This document shows, in pieces, positions 45,077 to 56,289 of a stretch of DNA of 64,000 nt. Numbering within the stretch: position 1 is the first letter of the stretch; each line of letters starts with the position of its first letter. The stretch comes from Cytidiella melzeri. Its lineage: Eukaryota > Basidiomycota > Agaricomycetes > Polyporales > Irpicaceae. Position numbers and translations under genes: made by a program. The notes beneath the pieces were generated by a model. That model was not told the origin of the DNA. It worked only from the letters and a program-made list of their open reading frames with translations, and did no database searches. Where the stretch lies: the NCBI GenBank assembly GCA_022592445.1, contig JABYQR010000204.1:1-64000 (forward strand), in the 5' to 3' direction.

Positions 45077-45924
45077 GTTGCACAGCGTGGCGTGATAGGA
45101 GTCTTCCTGAAACGGGGTTTGCAAGTCAATTTTCTTCTATTGTTGGTCCGACCCGCGTCCAAAACACCTGGTGGCTGGCCGGCCCATGCTCCGATGCAAA
45201 AGGGGCGTGTCTGTGAGTTATAGTTTGGTGCAAATTCTCGGCCTCAGATGTTTCCGGCGCGTTGCTGCTCCTTGCCAAGTCCTCGGATCCTTGGCGAACT
45301 CCTCGTGCCCGCGACGCTAGGAAAGTGAAGGGATTTGCCGCTCAGGAGGACGTGGGCCGCACAAATGGCGGGCTGCTGCCGTGTCTCCGCGTCTAGCCGT
45401 TTTCTGGGCGTATCAACGCAAAATTTGTTACAAGAGCAATGGGGTACTGCTGGTGGTGCAGCTAACTCAAGCAGCCAATGAAGCCAAAGCCCAATGATGC
45501 AAGGCTATGCAATGAAAAGAGAGGTAGTGCAATGGAAGCAAATCCTTGGTGACACTGCAATTGAAAGGCTTGATGGAAGAAGAGGGGCTGCAAGAAACTT
45601 CTATCAAAGGGAAAGGGCCACAGAATCCAAGGGAGAGAGTGAGAAAGGGAGTCAGGAGGTGCTGACAGGCATGAGCCTGAGTGCGAGGGTCAGCAAGAAT
45701 GTAATACACAACAATGCAATAAGCAATACAATGTGATGTGATACGCAACCACCCAATGCATTACGCAACAACACAATGCAATGCAATGCAATACACAACA
45801 ACACGAGGTGATATGCAACATCACGAGTCTTGCAAGTGAGAAGAGCTGCTGCTAGTCCATGCAAATGTGCTCATGTTAGGGCCTGTTGCACATCCAGCAG
45901 TTTCTGGGTGTATCAACATGAGAA
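45077..45924. other. Repeat-rich flank with (CAATG)n tract and 500-bp spaced direct repeats
   Basis: TTTCTGGGCGTATCAAC (45401-45417) recurs as TTTCTGGGTGTATCAAC at 45901-45917, exactly 500 bp apart, bracketing a segment with CAATG/CAATA microsatellite DNA (about 45700-45800). No gene is supported. Confidence 0.5.
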
Positions 45925-46283
45925 AATCTATCTAAAAGGTGACCAGTCTTTGTATTCAGGTCCCACACTTGTGAGAACACTCTAAACATAAAGAGAACAA
46001 TGGTGAAAGACCAATAGGAGTCTATGTGAACAGTATCTTATGATGTCAAACCCTAGCTACGGGCTGAGCCATGGGGTTGTAGCCATGTGGTCTTACATAA
46101 GCTGAGTCACGTGTCAGTGTGACGTAGTAGCAAGTAACATGGCCATGTAGAGTGTCTAAGCCACATGATATGGGCGCTTGATAGATGTGCAATGGGTTTG
46201 GAAAGAGGGTTGCAACTGGATTGCAAAGGTAAAACAAGAGGTAAAATGCAAAAAAATAAGGGCTAGTCAGGCCATCCACAACA
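45925..46283 (-). repeat. Truncated, diverged LTR of a related Ty3/Gypsy family (inverted)
   Basis: Reading the min­us strand from 46283 gives TGTTGTGGATGGCCTGACTA and then AGCCCTTA, ACCTCTTGTTT, CTTGCTACTACGTCACACTG, ACCACATGGCTACA, TCAGCCCGTAGCTAGGGTTT and TTTTAGATAGATT in the same order as the intact LTRs but with many substitutions and small indels. It lacks the right half of the LTR. Confidence 0.85.
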
Positions 46284-46800
46284 TCAACTTCCAGAACATG
46301 CTAAATCTGTCCTGTTGATGCTGAACTGCCTCATCCCCATTGGAACTACCACAGGCTGTGTTCACTCCTGCTTAGAGAGCAAATAATGGTTATGAGACTT
46401 TGTGCAACAATTAGATGCAGTGCTTGCTGCTGATGCAACCACCTCCTGTTGATGAAGCAAGGTTGATGTTTTGAGCAATCTGGAACAGCGGCAGGTTCAG
46501 AAGTCCATGTCAATCAGATTCCTGTTGGTCTTTCTGCTTGATGTTTGCTCATTTTCGAGACTGCGAGTGTTTGCCTTGCTGAGTGCTCGGGCTGTGACTG
46601 ATTCAGCCGAGCTTCCCTCCATGATCATGGCAATAAGCGACAGACATACACATATCAACGACGCGGCTACTATAGCTAAGATGAGAATAAGAGAAGAGTC
46701 CTGATCCGATACACAATCAAATTGAATAACTGGTATTGGTACACGAGATGCACAGCTAGCTGTCTTCGCTCGGGGAGTAATTGCCGTTACAAGGTCGACC
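46284..46800. other. Intergenic stretch downstream of the BAR gene
   Basis: No supported gene. A 77-codon frame at 46471-46704 has no recognisable motif. Confidence 0.4.
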
Positions 46801-48131
46801 TCAGTGGTCGCGGGACTTCCTATGCGAGTGACAACGAGTGAACATAAGTATTTGGTGAGTCAAGGTAAGGCTCACCTATATTCGCCTTCTGCGGCGACGC
46901 TTAGCTCCTCGAGCTCCCCTTGTACAGCAGAGAGAGACTCGGCGGCAGTAGCGTAGAAAATGAGCTGAATTTGACAAGACAGGGAGGTAAATCTCCTATT
47001 TCGTCAATTACAGTTACGAAGGATGTTACCTGTGCCTTGGCAAGTTCATTGAGGTTCTTCAGCGGTTCGGGCTGAGAAGGGCGAGAAAGTGTCAGTATGC
47101 CGGCGCAGAAACAACACGCGTCGCACTCACGTTCTCCAACACGGTCTTCATGAGCGTGATGGCAATTTCCGTCTTCTGCACGAGGTCATCTTCGGCGTTC
47201 TCGACTTCAATACGAGCGGCTTCCTGCTTCGTGGGACCGGCGGTCTTCAGTCTGATGGGAGTGAATAGCTTCAGCGGGCAAAGTACACCGTTGATTCTAT
47301 TTGAGAGTGGAGCACGAACGTTTGTTTGGCAGCGTCAAGCTCTAACCTGCTTGCACGCACGGCTTGTCGAGCCTTAAGCGCAACGTTGATGGACGTCGAC
47401 AGCGTTTGCTGCCAAGGCTGCAAATAGTGTATACGAATGCTTTCATCCTGCGCAAGACGAGCATCAGCAATCTTCTCCCAGGCACCAGCATAGCCCGCAA
47501 CGGCTTTCGCCAATTTGTCCTCGGCGGCTCCAGGTGTGCTCTGAAGGATAGTTGCGGCATTGGTTGCGGCACGGCCCAGGGCATGCGGAAGGGTCTTGTG
47601 TTGCTGGGCGATGGGTGCGGCAGGTTCGGGGACAGGGAGGTTAGTGCCTTTGAGGTTGGCAGCCGCGAAGTTGGTAATACCGTGGCCAATGGTTGTGCCG
47701 AGCTCTGTGATTGATTCTTGAATAGCAGTGGGGTAGTCGTAAGTTTCAGTACCATAGACTTTAGTTATCCTGGTATTGAGCGAAACATCACCACCTTTAT
47801 AAGCCGAGAAGGTCGAAAAAAAAGAGGGGTATGGGCGCACTTGAGTAGAGTAAGGTGCGCATCTCTCAGAGCGTCGACGCGTGCCTCGAGATCTTTGTAC
47901 TCTGATAACGACGCGCAACCCAAGCATCAACAACGCCCATATCGTCGCAGCGATACAAACGCGAGCACACTGACCTTGGGGAAGCTCAGTGATGTCGTCG
48001 CCAGAGACTTGCCCCAGCTTCTCCTTGGTCGCTTGGACAGTAGAGCTGAACCCCTTCGCAAACTTGTTCGCGGATTGACCGATATTGAGGCCGGCGATGC
48101 CTGTCTGAAGTTGTTTCCAGCCTGCTGCCAT
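46801..48131 (-). CDS. BAR-domain protein, Gvp36-like
   Basis: Minus-strand exons 47975-48131, 47841-47901, 47320-47769, 47131-47251, 47030-47071, 46876-46964 and 46801-46819 sum to 939 nt and 312 residues. The start MAAGWKQLQTGIAGLNIGQS resembles the amphipathic N-terminal helix of fungal BAR proteins of the Gvp36 type. EYKDLEARVDALRDAH, YDYPTAIQESITELG, WQQTLSTSINVALKARQAVR, KQEAARIEVENAEDDLVQKT and PEPLKNLNELAKAQLIFYA form the long coiled helices of the BAR dimer, which binds and shapes curved membranes in Golgi and endocytic traffic. The protein ends RKSRDH. It is divergent from PUP1 with 248 bp between the start codons. Confidence 0.87.
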
Positions 48132-48379
48132 TTATTCTATCGCAGATATTAGCAGGGCAGCTAGAACGAAAGAGTATGACCGCTGTGGTTGTGGCAATGG
48201 TAATGCGCAAGCCGAAGGGGGAGAGAGTCGAGGGAGAGGCAGTGAAGGAGGAGGTGGATGGAAGATGAGCGCCGGCGGGCTGCGGCGGCGCTTGATCACT
48301 AACGGAGTGTTCGGGGGTCAGACTGACGCGTGCAGAACGCGTACGCACTCATTCATACACTCTTACCGTTACATTCACT
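48132..48379. promoter_or_regulatory. Divergent promoter of the BAR gene and PUP1
   Basis: 248 bp between opposite start codons, so the region must hold both promoters. No known proteasome control element was recognised. Confidence 0.55.
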
Positions 48380-49411
48380 ATGGCCACCGCATCCGTCTAC
48401 TCATCACCCGGTTTTGACTTCTCGAATACTGCTAGGTATGTTCCTGCACCGGCTAACCTGCCTGGATACTGAGAGCATTTTAGGAATCATTTCCTTGCAG
48501 ACCGAGGAGTGCCTTTACCTAAGGCTACGAGCACGGGCACAACTATCGTAGGATGTCTCTTCAAGGACGGCATCGTCCTTGGTGCGGATACCCGAGCAAC
48601 AGAAGGGCCCATTGTTGCTGACAAGAATTGTGAGAAGGTGTGATATCCCATTGTTGTTACGCCGAGCTATCGTTGATTACACTGCAACCAGATTCACTTC
48701 ATTGCAGACAATATTCGCTGCTGCGGTGCCGGTACCGCTGCAGACACAGAATTTACAACTGCTCTCATTGCTTCCAACGTGGAAATGCATACGCTCACGA
48801 CAGGGCGAAAGCCTAGAGTTGTGACTGCAATGACTATGTTGAAGCAGATGCTCTTCCGGTATGTCTAGTTGTCTTGCTTGCATCAACGTATCGCGCGCTT
48901 ACGCGAATGCAGATACCAAGGGCACATCGGTGCTGCGCTCGTCCTTGGAGGCGTAGACATTACCGGGCCCCAACTGTTTACTATCCATCCACATGGCTCA
49001 ACAGACAAGCTTCCGTACGTCACAATGGGCTCAGGAAGTCTCGCTGCCATGGCAATCTTCGAGTCACAGTGGAAGCCAGACATGGAGGTGCGTTGGCCTT
49101 TCACGCTTCCTTTATTGTAGTGGTTAATTCGTTGATAGCGCGAGGAGGCTCTACAGCTTATCACTGCCGCCATATCCGCCGGTATCTTCAACGACTTGGG
49201 TTCCGGCTCAAACGTCGACGCATGCGTCATCACTGCCGCTGGTACAGAAATGTTACGGAACTTTGTCAAGCCCAACGAACGAGTGGAGAAGGAGCGCCGG
49301 TATGTGTTTAGAAGAGGCACGACGGCGATTAAGGAGGAAAAGATCAAGCGGTGGGTGGTGGAGGAAGAGGAGATCAAGCCCGTTGGTGGCGAGGCAATGG
49401 ATACGAGCTAA
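48380..49411 (+). CDS. PUP1: 20S proteasome subunit beta-2 (trypsin-like)
   Basis: Five exons (48380-48435, 48484-48637, 48692-48858, 48913-49087, 49139-49411) sum to 825 nt and 274 residues, normal for beta-2. A 37-residue propeptide (ending KATSTG) precedes the mature start [11 protein letters not shown], so Thr38 becomes the N-terminal nucleophile after autocleavage. [55 protein letters not shown] and [10 protein letters not shown] are conserved beta-2 motifs. The C-terminal arm ([22 protein letters not shown]) wraps the neighbouring beta-3 subunit in known structures. The subunit cuts after basic residues in the proteasome core, in nucleus and cytosol. Confidence 0.95.
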
Positions 49412-49599
49412 ACGAAAGTGTATCATTGCATGGAGATGAGACTGTGTCAATTGTAGTTATAATAGACATTTGCATGAAGAGTCGGAATCATAGACGTTAA
49501 TGGCGCTTGCGTATAATAGTGACGCCCATAGCACGGATTTTTATCTGTGCTGAGTCGCCAGCCTTTGCATCAGCGCACTTGCCTTCCACTTGACAAAAA

Positions 49600-50797
49600 A
49601 TGAGCAGAGGCGGTCGCGGCTTTTCTGGAGGGCGAGGCGGAGGTATGCATAAGCTCATTTTCTTTTCTCCGTGCTGACTAACCGTCTCGTTGACTTGCAG
49701 GTCGAGGTGGCGGTCGAGGCGGGTTCCAAAGACGAGAGGAAGGTCCGCCTGAACATGTACTTGGTGCATTTTTTGACTCCTTACGGTCGCAGCTGTTCGC
49801 TAACAACCATAATATCATTTGCTTCTACATTATGATTGGATACTTCCAACCATGAACCCCCTGCATCCTCAACAAAATTCATCGCCCGTGTGCACATCCT
49901 AATAATCACTCGCTCAACCTCATGCTCCCCCTTGGCTCTGGTCTCCCCATCCCCGCGAGCAGAAGTAGGCACATTCGTCCATGCTGTCGAGTCCCAGATG
50001 CTCTGCGCATCCTCTCTCACAAACCAAGTACCTCACTTCAACGCCCCAATCTACCTCTCCGCAAAGGATCCAAACGCTAGTGGTACGCCGTTTGCTTATT
50101 CTCCTACGTATCAAGCTCAGGATTTTGTTTTCTCTCGCTAGCCCCAATCCAGATAGGCAAACTCGACGAGATCCTCGGTCCCATTACTTCCGTTTACTTT
50201 TCCGTAACGATGCTCGACTCAGCAGGTGTCCCCGCAACATCGTTCAAACCAGGCGACAAAGTGTACATTAGCTCTGAAAAAGTTCTGCCCCTTGACCGGT
50301 TCTTACCAAAACCAAAGGTTATTGGCGGAGGTGAGTGCTTCCACATAAAACCAATACAGATGGTTCTTGTCGGCAGTGAGCTGTGAGATGGGATGTCTTG
50401 CGTTGCATTTTTCTAGCTTTGAGTGGCAGTGCCGTAGTTGCTTCGGCAAGGAATTGGGAGAGGCCACAACGCAGAAAAGCACCATCCACAGCTCCATAAT
50501 CAGATAGTGCCATTGACTAACTTCCGTTCCCTTTCCTTAGTCAAGAAACGCGGCGCAGGCCGTGGCGGGTTTGGCGGCCGCGGTGCCCCTCGCGGGCGCG
50601 GTTCATTTGGAGATCGCGGAGGACGTGGTGGTTCGTTCGGCAGAGGTGGAGGACGTGGAGGCTCATTTGGTGGTGGACGAGGTGGCGGAGGAGGGTTTGG
50701 CGGAGGCCGCGGAGGTGGGCGTGGTGTGCCAAGTAGAGGAGGATTTGGACGGGGTGGAGGTGGAGGACGGGGGAGGGGTGGCTTCAGAGGATCATAA
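49600..50797 (+). CDS. GAR1: H/ACA ribonucleoprotein subunit GAR1
   Basis: Five exons (49600-49642, 49701-49763, 49963-50082, 50142-50330, 50541-50797) sum to 672 nt and 223 residues. An N-terminal RGG box ([14 protein letters not shown]) is followed by the Gar1 fold: [60 protein letters not shown] and [12 protein letters not shown] long C-terminal RGG domain ([16 protein letters not shown]) ends RGGFRGS. Gar1 binds Cbf5 and helps load and release RNA during pseudouridylation of rRNA and snRNA in the nucleolus. Two long introns (199 and 210 nt) stand out among otherwise short ones; long introns of this kind sometimes host snoRNAs, but none was identified. Confidence 0.94.
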
Positions 50798-51429
50798 TGT
50801 ATGTGCGTGTGTTTTTGCGATTATAGCGAGGTGCAGAGGCTCGTGCTATCATCTTTGTCGCTCTGTGTCTGCCAAAATTAACTGTTCTTGTGCTCTTCCT
50901 TTGCCCACCGGCTCAGGAATCGTCTCGGTCGAGCTTGATAGCGAGGGTGACATATCGAGTGGTATGCATCGCTAATATTTGATGTCTGCGTCCTTCTACT
51001 CAATCTTTCTACACAAGAATCCACTCTTTCAAACCCTCCGCCGGCTGCGTGACGAGCGACATTGTGGTAGTAAAGATCAATCAACCTCTACATCCCAACC
51101 TGCCAGCCATCATGAATATCGACAAGTATTCAAGTCTGCAAAGAGTAAGGTCATCTGTGGCGTAGCGGTTTCGTTGTAGTGCGCAGAAATAGAACAGGCT
51201 CAAAAAGACGTGCGCTGCTCGAGCGTATACGGCTGCGTCTCGCTCTACCTGTTGTCATCGAAGGCCTGATCTTCTGCGCACGGTCAGATGACAATGAAGA
51301 TTGAGCATTGGTTCGTAACACGTCCGCACGCTCCGTCCGAGTGTTTATTGTCTCGCATTTGTGGCGGCCTTGCCTCCGTTCTTGCATTCCCTAGGATAGC
51401 GGCACAAGAGATGGAAACGATTGGAACCT
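50798..51429. other. Tail-to-tail spacer between GAR1 and MIS14
   Basis: Holds both 3' untranslated regions. Frames near 50980-51180 lack recognisable motifs, and no RNA gene could be folded by eye. Confidence 0.4.
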
Positions 51430-52399
51430 TTAGGGTTTCAGAGCTTTAATCTCCTTTGTAACAGTCTTAAGGCGCTCTGAGCGGACGTGTTGCAATTGCA
51501 CCGACTGCGGCATAGTGAAGAGCCAGCTTGAGTGAACAACGCTGATGCTGGCAAGGCAACACGCACCTGTTGGAGCTCATCCACAATAGAAAACGTCCGC
51601 TTGGCCACATCTTGTACTTCCTCACTGACTGCAACACCGCATAGGATCAAGTCAGACGGGGTCCACGAATTTTCGATCAGGCCACTCACCGCCAACATCC
51701 TGCTCATCTCTCTCCTCAACATGCATTCCACGTCTCTGTATGATATCGCGCTCAAACTCTTCGCGCTCGTCTTCGTCCACTGCCATCCTCGCCTCCACCA
51801 GTTCCCCAACTAGGCGCTCCACTTCCTTCGGTTTCTCGCGCCTTTTTCGGCCTATCTCACCATCCCATTGGAGAGATTGGTCAGAGAGAGACCATATATG
51901 TCTGTCTAGAGCTTCGTCGAAGGGAAGCCGACCGCCTTGGGGTGTTTTGAGTCTTACATTTCGGAAAGGAGAGAAGGGAACAGACCTTGCTCATCCTCGT
52001 CCATATCTTCAAAATTACGTCCGTTTACGCGAAGATTTTTGCTTGCCATCTCGAATGTCCTCTCTATGAACTATCGGAAATCAAAGGCACATTGTTGGCC
52101 GTGTTGCTTTGAGTAGATGAGAGTGAAGTGCGAAAGGGACGGATGAACGTACTCTCTTAAGATGTCCACGCAAGGCCTCCTTACTCGCCTCGTCTTTCTT
52201 CTCTCTCTTCATCCTTCGAGCAGCATAGGGCTGAGGGTCACCTTGCGGTCAACAAGACACTGAACACGTACGAGTCTTCGAGCTCCTTCATTGCAGCTTC
52301 GACATAGGATGTCTTGATGCGCTCCCAGTCCTGAAGGGTGTCGACAGAGATGCGGGGGACGTCTTCACGCTCGCGTTCGGGTTGTGTTTGGTCGGTCAT
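51430..52399 (-). CDS. MIS14: Kinetochore protein Mis14/NSL1 (MIND complex)
   Basis: Minus-strand exons 52268-52399, 52153-52230, 51986-52070, 51690-51935, 51567-51628 and 51430-51504 sum to 678 nt and 225 residues. Diagnostic stretches are RISVDTLQDWERIKTSYVEA at the N-terminus, FIERTFEMASKNLRVNGRNF, LPFDEALDRHIWSLSDQSLQ, WDGEIGRKRREKPKEVERL and a C-terminal coil (DVAKRTFSIVDELQQ). Mis14 is one of four MIND/Mis12 complex subunits that link inner-centromere proteins to Ndc80 microtubule binding. The start is 159 bp from the aldehyde dehydrogenase start on the other strand. The fourth-exon acceptor was chosen at the GGRLPFDEA junction because an earlier AG breaks the frame. Confidence 0.85.
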
Positions 52400-52558
52400 G
52401 GTGGGATACGAGAGAGCTCGAACGCGTCGCGTGTCGTCACAGCGAAGAGGCGCCAAGATAAGATATAACTTGAAACTAAACCTGTTTCCTTTCTGCCCTG
52501 CCCTCGATTGCGACCAAATCTTTGCAACACCGACGACAGTGACCACAGAAACACAGCG
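52400..52558. promoter_or_regulatory. Divergent promoter of MIS14 and the aldehyde dehydrogenase gene
   Basis: Only 159 bp separate the opposite start codons, so both transcripts must start inside or very near this stretch. Confidence 0.55.
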
Positions 52559-55406
52559 ATGAGCTTTAGCAACACCACGCAGACGACTATCTCCCCACAC
52601 AACCAGCACCCACTCGTCATAAGACAGTACCCGTCCACGCAGGACATTGACACTCTCATTAAGCAAGCAGCGGAGGCACAGAAGCTATGGGCAGCGACTC
52701 CTCTTCAACAGCGCATTGAGATCGGACATCGCTTCATTGTAAGTCTCAGCAATAATAGATGATTTCTGCATTCTCATGGTGCTCGAAGGACGAGTTCAAG
52801 AAAACCGCGGATGAGGTACCCATGGAGCTCACTCTCCAGATGGGCAGGCATGTCTCCTGCTACACAAAATCTGCTTTTTTAATTTCTCACCCAGCATCCA
52901 GGCCGGTATCCCAGGTAGCAGGCGAGGTCAAAGGCTTTCTCGATCGTGCCGCGTACATGCTCTCTATCGCAGAATCGTCCCTTCAAGACGTCTCACTCGC
53001 CGACACGGATAAGCCGGGATTCAAGCGATTCATCAAGCGCGTCCCCCTCGGCGTTGTCCTCGTTGTGGCCCCCTGGAAGTAAGCATATTTGTCTTTTGTT
53101 GAATTCGTCGTGCTGACCACACCAACAGCTATCCGTACCTCGTTACCGTCAACTCTGTTCTTCCTGCACTCATCGCAGGCAACTCAGTCCTCATTAAACC
53201 CTCTCCCCAGACTCCGCTTGCAGCTGAGCGATTTGTGACTGCACTTATTAGAGCAGGTGTACCCAAATCGGCTGTTGCTGTGCGTCCAGGCCCAGTTCCT
53301 TGCCATCTCTTAGTCTGACAGCCATATCTTGTTAGACCCTACATCTCACACTCACTCAAACCCAATACGCCGCCTCCCACCCGCTGATTTCCTTTGTCTC
53401 TTTCACAGGAAGTGTTGCAGGCGGACGGGGTATTGAACAGGCTGTAGTCAATGGTAGTGGAGATGTCCTCAAGGCAAACTTCCAAGCAGCAGGCGGCGGG
53501 CAGGGTGAGAGGGTAGGATTGAAGGGTGTCGGTCTGGAGGTAAGTGCTATACCTTTTGCATCGCTCTATCATATCCGCTTGGCTATCCGTAGGCTGGAGG
53601 ACATGTTTCCCTACTACCTGGGACTCATGTTTGCTGGCTTGACACTGCCGCTTGTCTATCTTCCCACTGGACCACGCGAAGGGATAGCGGTTTACGAATA
53701 CTGATTTTTTCCCATCGTGTCACGGAGTTCTTCACTGGACCTTTCGTTCGAATACTACAATCGTCTAACCACACTCATAGCTAGGAGGGAAGGATCCCGC
53801 TTATGTACGTTCGGATGCCGATTTGGATTATACTGTTGCGGAGTTGGTCGACGGTGCGCCCTCATTCAATCCACTCTCTTCCCTGTTTTGTCTTGCTATT
53901 CCCAGGGCTGGCATGGATGCGCTCGGCCTGGGCCAGCACCAATATTGTCGCTCCCAACTAGAATGCCTGCTATGAGAAATGCTCTTCCCCACTTTCCGAG
54001 ATCCGACCAATTGTGCAACTAATATCGATCCTCAGGCGCGTTCTACAACTCCGGGCAAAGCTGCTGTGCCATCGAGGTAAGCTGTGGACTGAATTTTAAG
54101 TAGGGCCCTTCTACGCAGACTGCCCGTAAACAGCTGGAGTAGGTGGCTATTCGCCATGGTCCTCCCCTGTCGGGCGCTGTCGTCTTTTCTGTCGATTTCG
54201 GAAAGCAGTTACTGACCAGCATTCCCCACATTTCCTTCAATAGAGAATATACGTCCACAAGGATGTGTACGAGCCGTTTGTGGAAAAGTTTGTCGAGCTG
54301 ACTAAGGTGAGTGATTGTGTCTGTCCATCTGTCATCCGTACCAATATGGGCGAAGTGAAGTACATCCTGATCATTTGTTTCATTTACTGTCTCGCGATGC
54401 ATTTGGGCTTTCAACGAGTAGAAGTATAAGCTGGGAGATCCTACCCTTCCGGAGACAAACCTCGGTCCTGTCGTCAGCATTGCGAGCGCAGAGAGAATCA
54501 AAAAGCAAGTAACGGCTGCGCGTGAGTACAGGTTCTCCACGCGGTTCATTTTTTCAGAATCTTCTTGGTTTTTCTTGACTTTGAATTGGCCCGTCATGAA
54601 TTCTTGTTCCTGCTATACAGTAATAACGTATCTTCTGGACAGTCCAAACAGGCGCAAAGGCTCTCATACCTGAAGATCTGTTTCCCATAGCAAAGCCGTG
54701 CGTAAATCTATCTCCATGAATTTGACCTAGAGTACAGCTAATCACACCGCGATGGATTACAGTGGAACCGCGTACGTCGCTCCGCAGGTGCTTGTTGACG
54801 TCAATCACAGTGCGTAGTATGCTGCTGACATTCTCGAACTGGTACTCAACTATCTGTGCTTGTGGTAGCCATGGTTGTGATGATGGAGGAGACGTTTGGC
54901 CCTGTCGTTGGTGTCATGAAGGTTTGTAGATATCTCCTACTTCCTCAACACCACTTCGCGAACATACAACTGACGAACACACCGGAATGACATTGGTTTG
55001 ACAGGTCTCTTCGGATGACGAAGCATTGAAGCTTATGAATGACTCGCCGTATGGGCTGACGGCGTCAGTATGGACTAACGCAGAGAAGAACGAAGCGAGC
55101 GAAAGAGCCTTTGCAAAATTTGTGGATGAGCTGGAAACAGGAACTGTGTTCTTGAATCGGTGTGTCTGTTGTTTCTCAGGTGCAGTAGTCCACAGTTACT
55201 AATGCGAATGAACAACAGATGCGACTACCTGGATCCAGCGCTCGCGTGGACGGGTGTCAAGAACAGTGGGCGAGGCGTATCGTTGAGCAAGTTTGGTGAG
55301 TATTACCACTTGCGTCGAAGTGCAGCTATCTGCTGATTTGTTATGCGAAGGGTATGACCAGCTGACGAGAGCCAAGTCCGTTCATATGAAGATCAAGACG
55401 TCGTAG
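52559..55406 (+). CDS. NAD(P)-dependent aldehyde dehydrogenase
   Basis: Fifteen exons (52559-52738, 52789-52847, 52902-53078, 53129-53279, 53336-53539, 53781-53853, 54036-54076, 54244-54306, 54422-54521, 54643-54697, 54763-54809, 54869-54921, 55005-55159, 55219-55295, 55351-55406) sum to 1491 nt and 496 residues, the normal ALDH size. Motifs are VVAPWNYPYLVTVNSVLPAL with AGNSVLIKPSPQTP (NAD binding), SFTGS as VSFTGSVAGG, the catalytic Glu in LELGGKDPAYV, catalytic Cys in NSGQSCCAIERIYV, and EETFGPVVGVMKV. The segment GDVLKANFQAAGGGQGER between FTGS and the Glu motif is longer than in most ALDHs. The second intron is GC-AG (52848-52901). It oxidises aldehydes to acids; the exact substrate is open. 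Confidence 0.93.
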
Positions 55407-56289
55407 GGCGTCGTAATTATAGGTGGCAGGAATGCCGAAATGAGAGAACCGGTACAAACATGTAGTCTACCTGCGATATCAATGCTACTCTATTGCTTGT
55501 CCTTGACGCGGGCCTTTGGATTGACCCCACAAGTTACCACTCTTGCCTCGCGTCCTATGATTCTGGAGCAACTGTCTCGCTACCCTGAAGTGTGCCCTTT
55601 CTCATACTCTGCTTTACACATTGCAAATCCTCCATCTCCACTAGTTACTTGGCTCGTGCTCATGTAAGTCCTGATTGCTAGAATCATGCACTAGAAGCCC
55701 AGCTCCTTCGGACGACGGCAAGATCGTCGTGAACCTGTCGATGACATGGCTCCTCGTTGAAGAAAGTGGAGATATGAGCCGTTTCCGATCGTGTAGCAGC
55801 GAGAGGATGACGCGGGTGCAGACAATTGCAGTACGCGTTGAAGTCTACCTTGTTACATGAGGAATAGTCGTAAGTAGGTGTTAGTGTATTATATGCGGAG
55901 AGGAGGGAAGGAAAGACATGGCGTACGTGGCGAGCCATTTGGCTAAAGCGGGCTGGGGAGGCGTCGATGGGTCACTACAGAAGACGCTCTGATGGAGGAA
56001 GATGTACAGGACCGAGGATGCGTACAAGAACGTTTCTCAGGAATATGACTGATATAACATCCGAGGCCAATGCAGGTTAGGGAGATTACAATATTGAGAA
56101 CTCACGAAGAATATACACATGAAAGAGTAGTCCTTAGAGAGAGAGAAGTTGGTATATATGCATGAAAGGAATGTCTGATAGCATACAGACCGTTGTACGG
56201 CAAGTAAAGAGCTTGTACGACGTACAATAGGAGAGTGAAGACGCGTAATTCAACGCATGATTGAAATGTAACTCACGATGCTGGATAAC
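55407..56289. other. Intergenic stretch, no supported gene
   Basis: Two 60-75 codon frames on plus at 55440-55860 are not recognisable. The right part may hold the 3' exons of the minus-strand DUF6533 gene, which could not be modelled. Confidence 0.35.

Noticed and set aside
50541..50732. His/Leu-rich frame antisense to GAR1
   Set aside because: It is the mirror of the Gly-rich RGG codons, not an independent gene.
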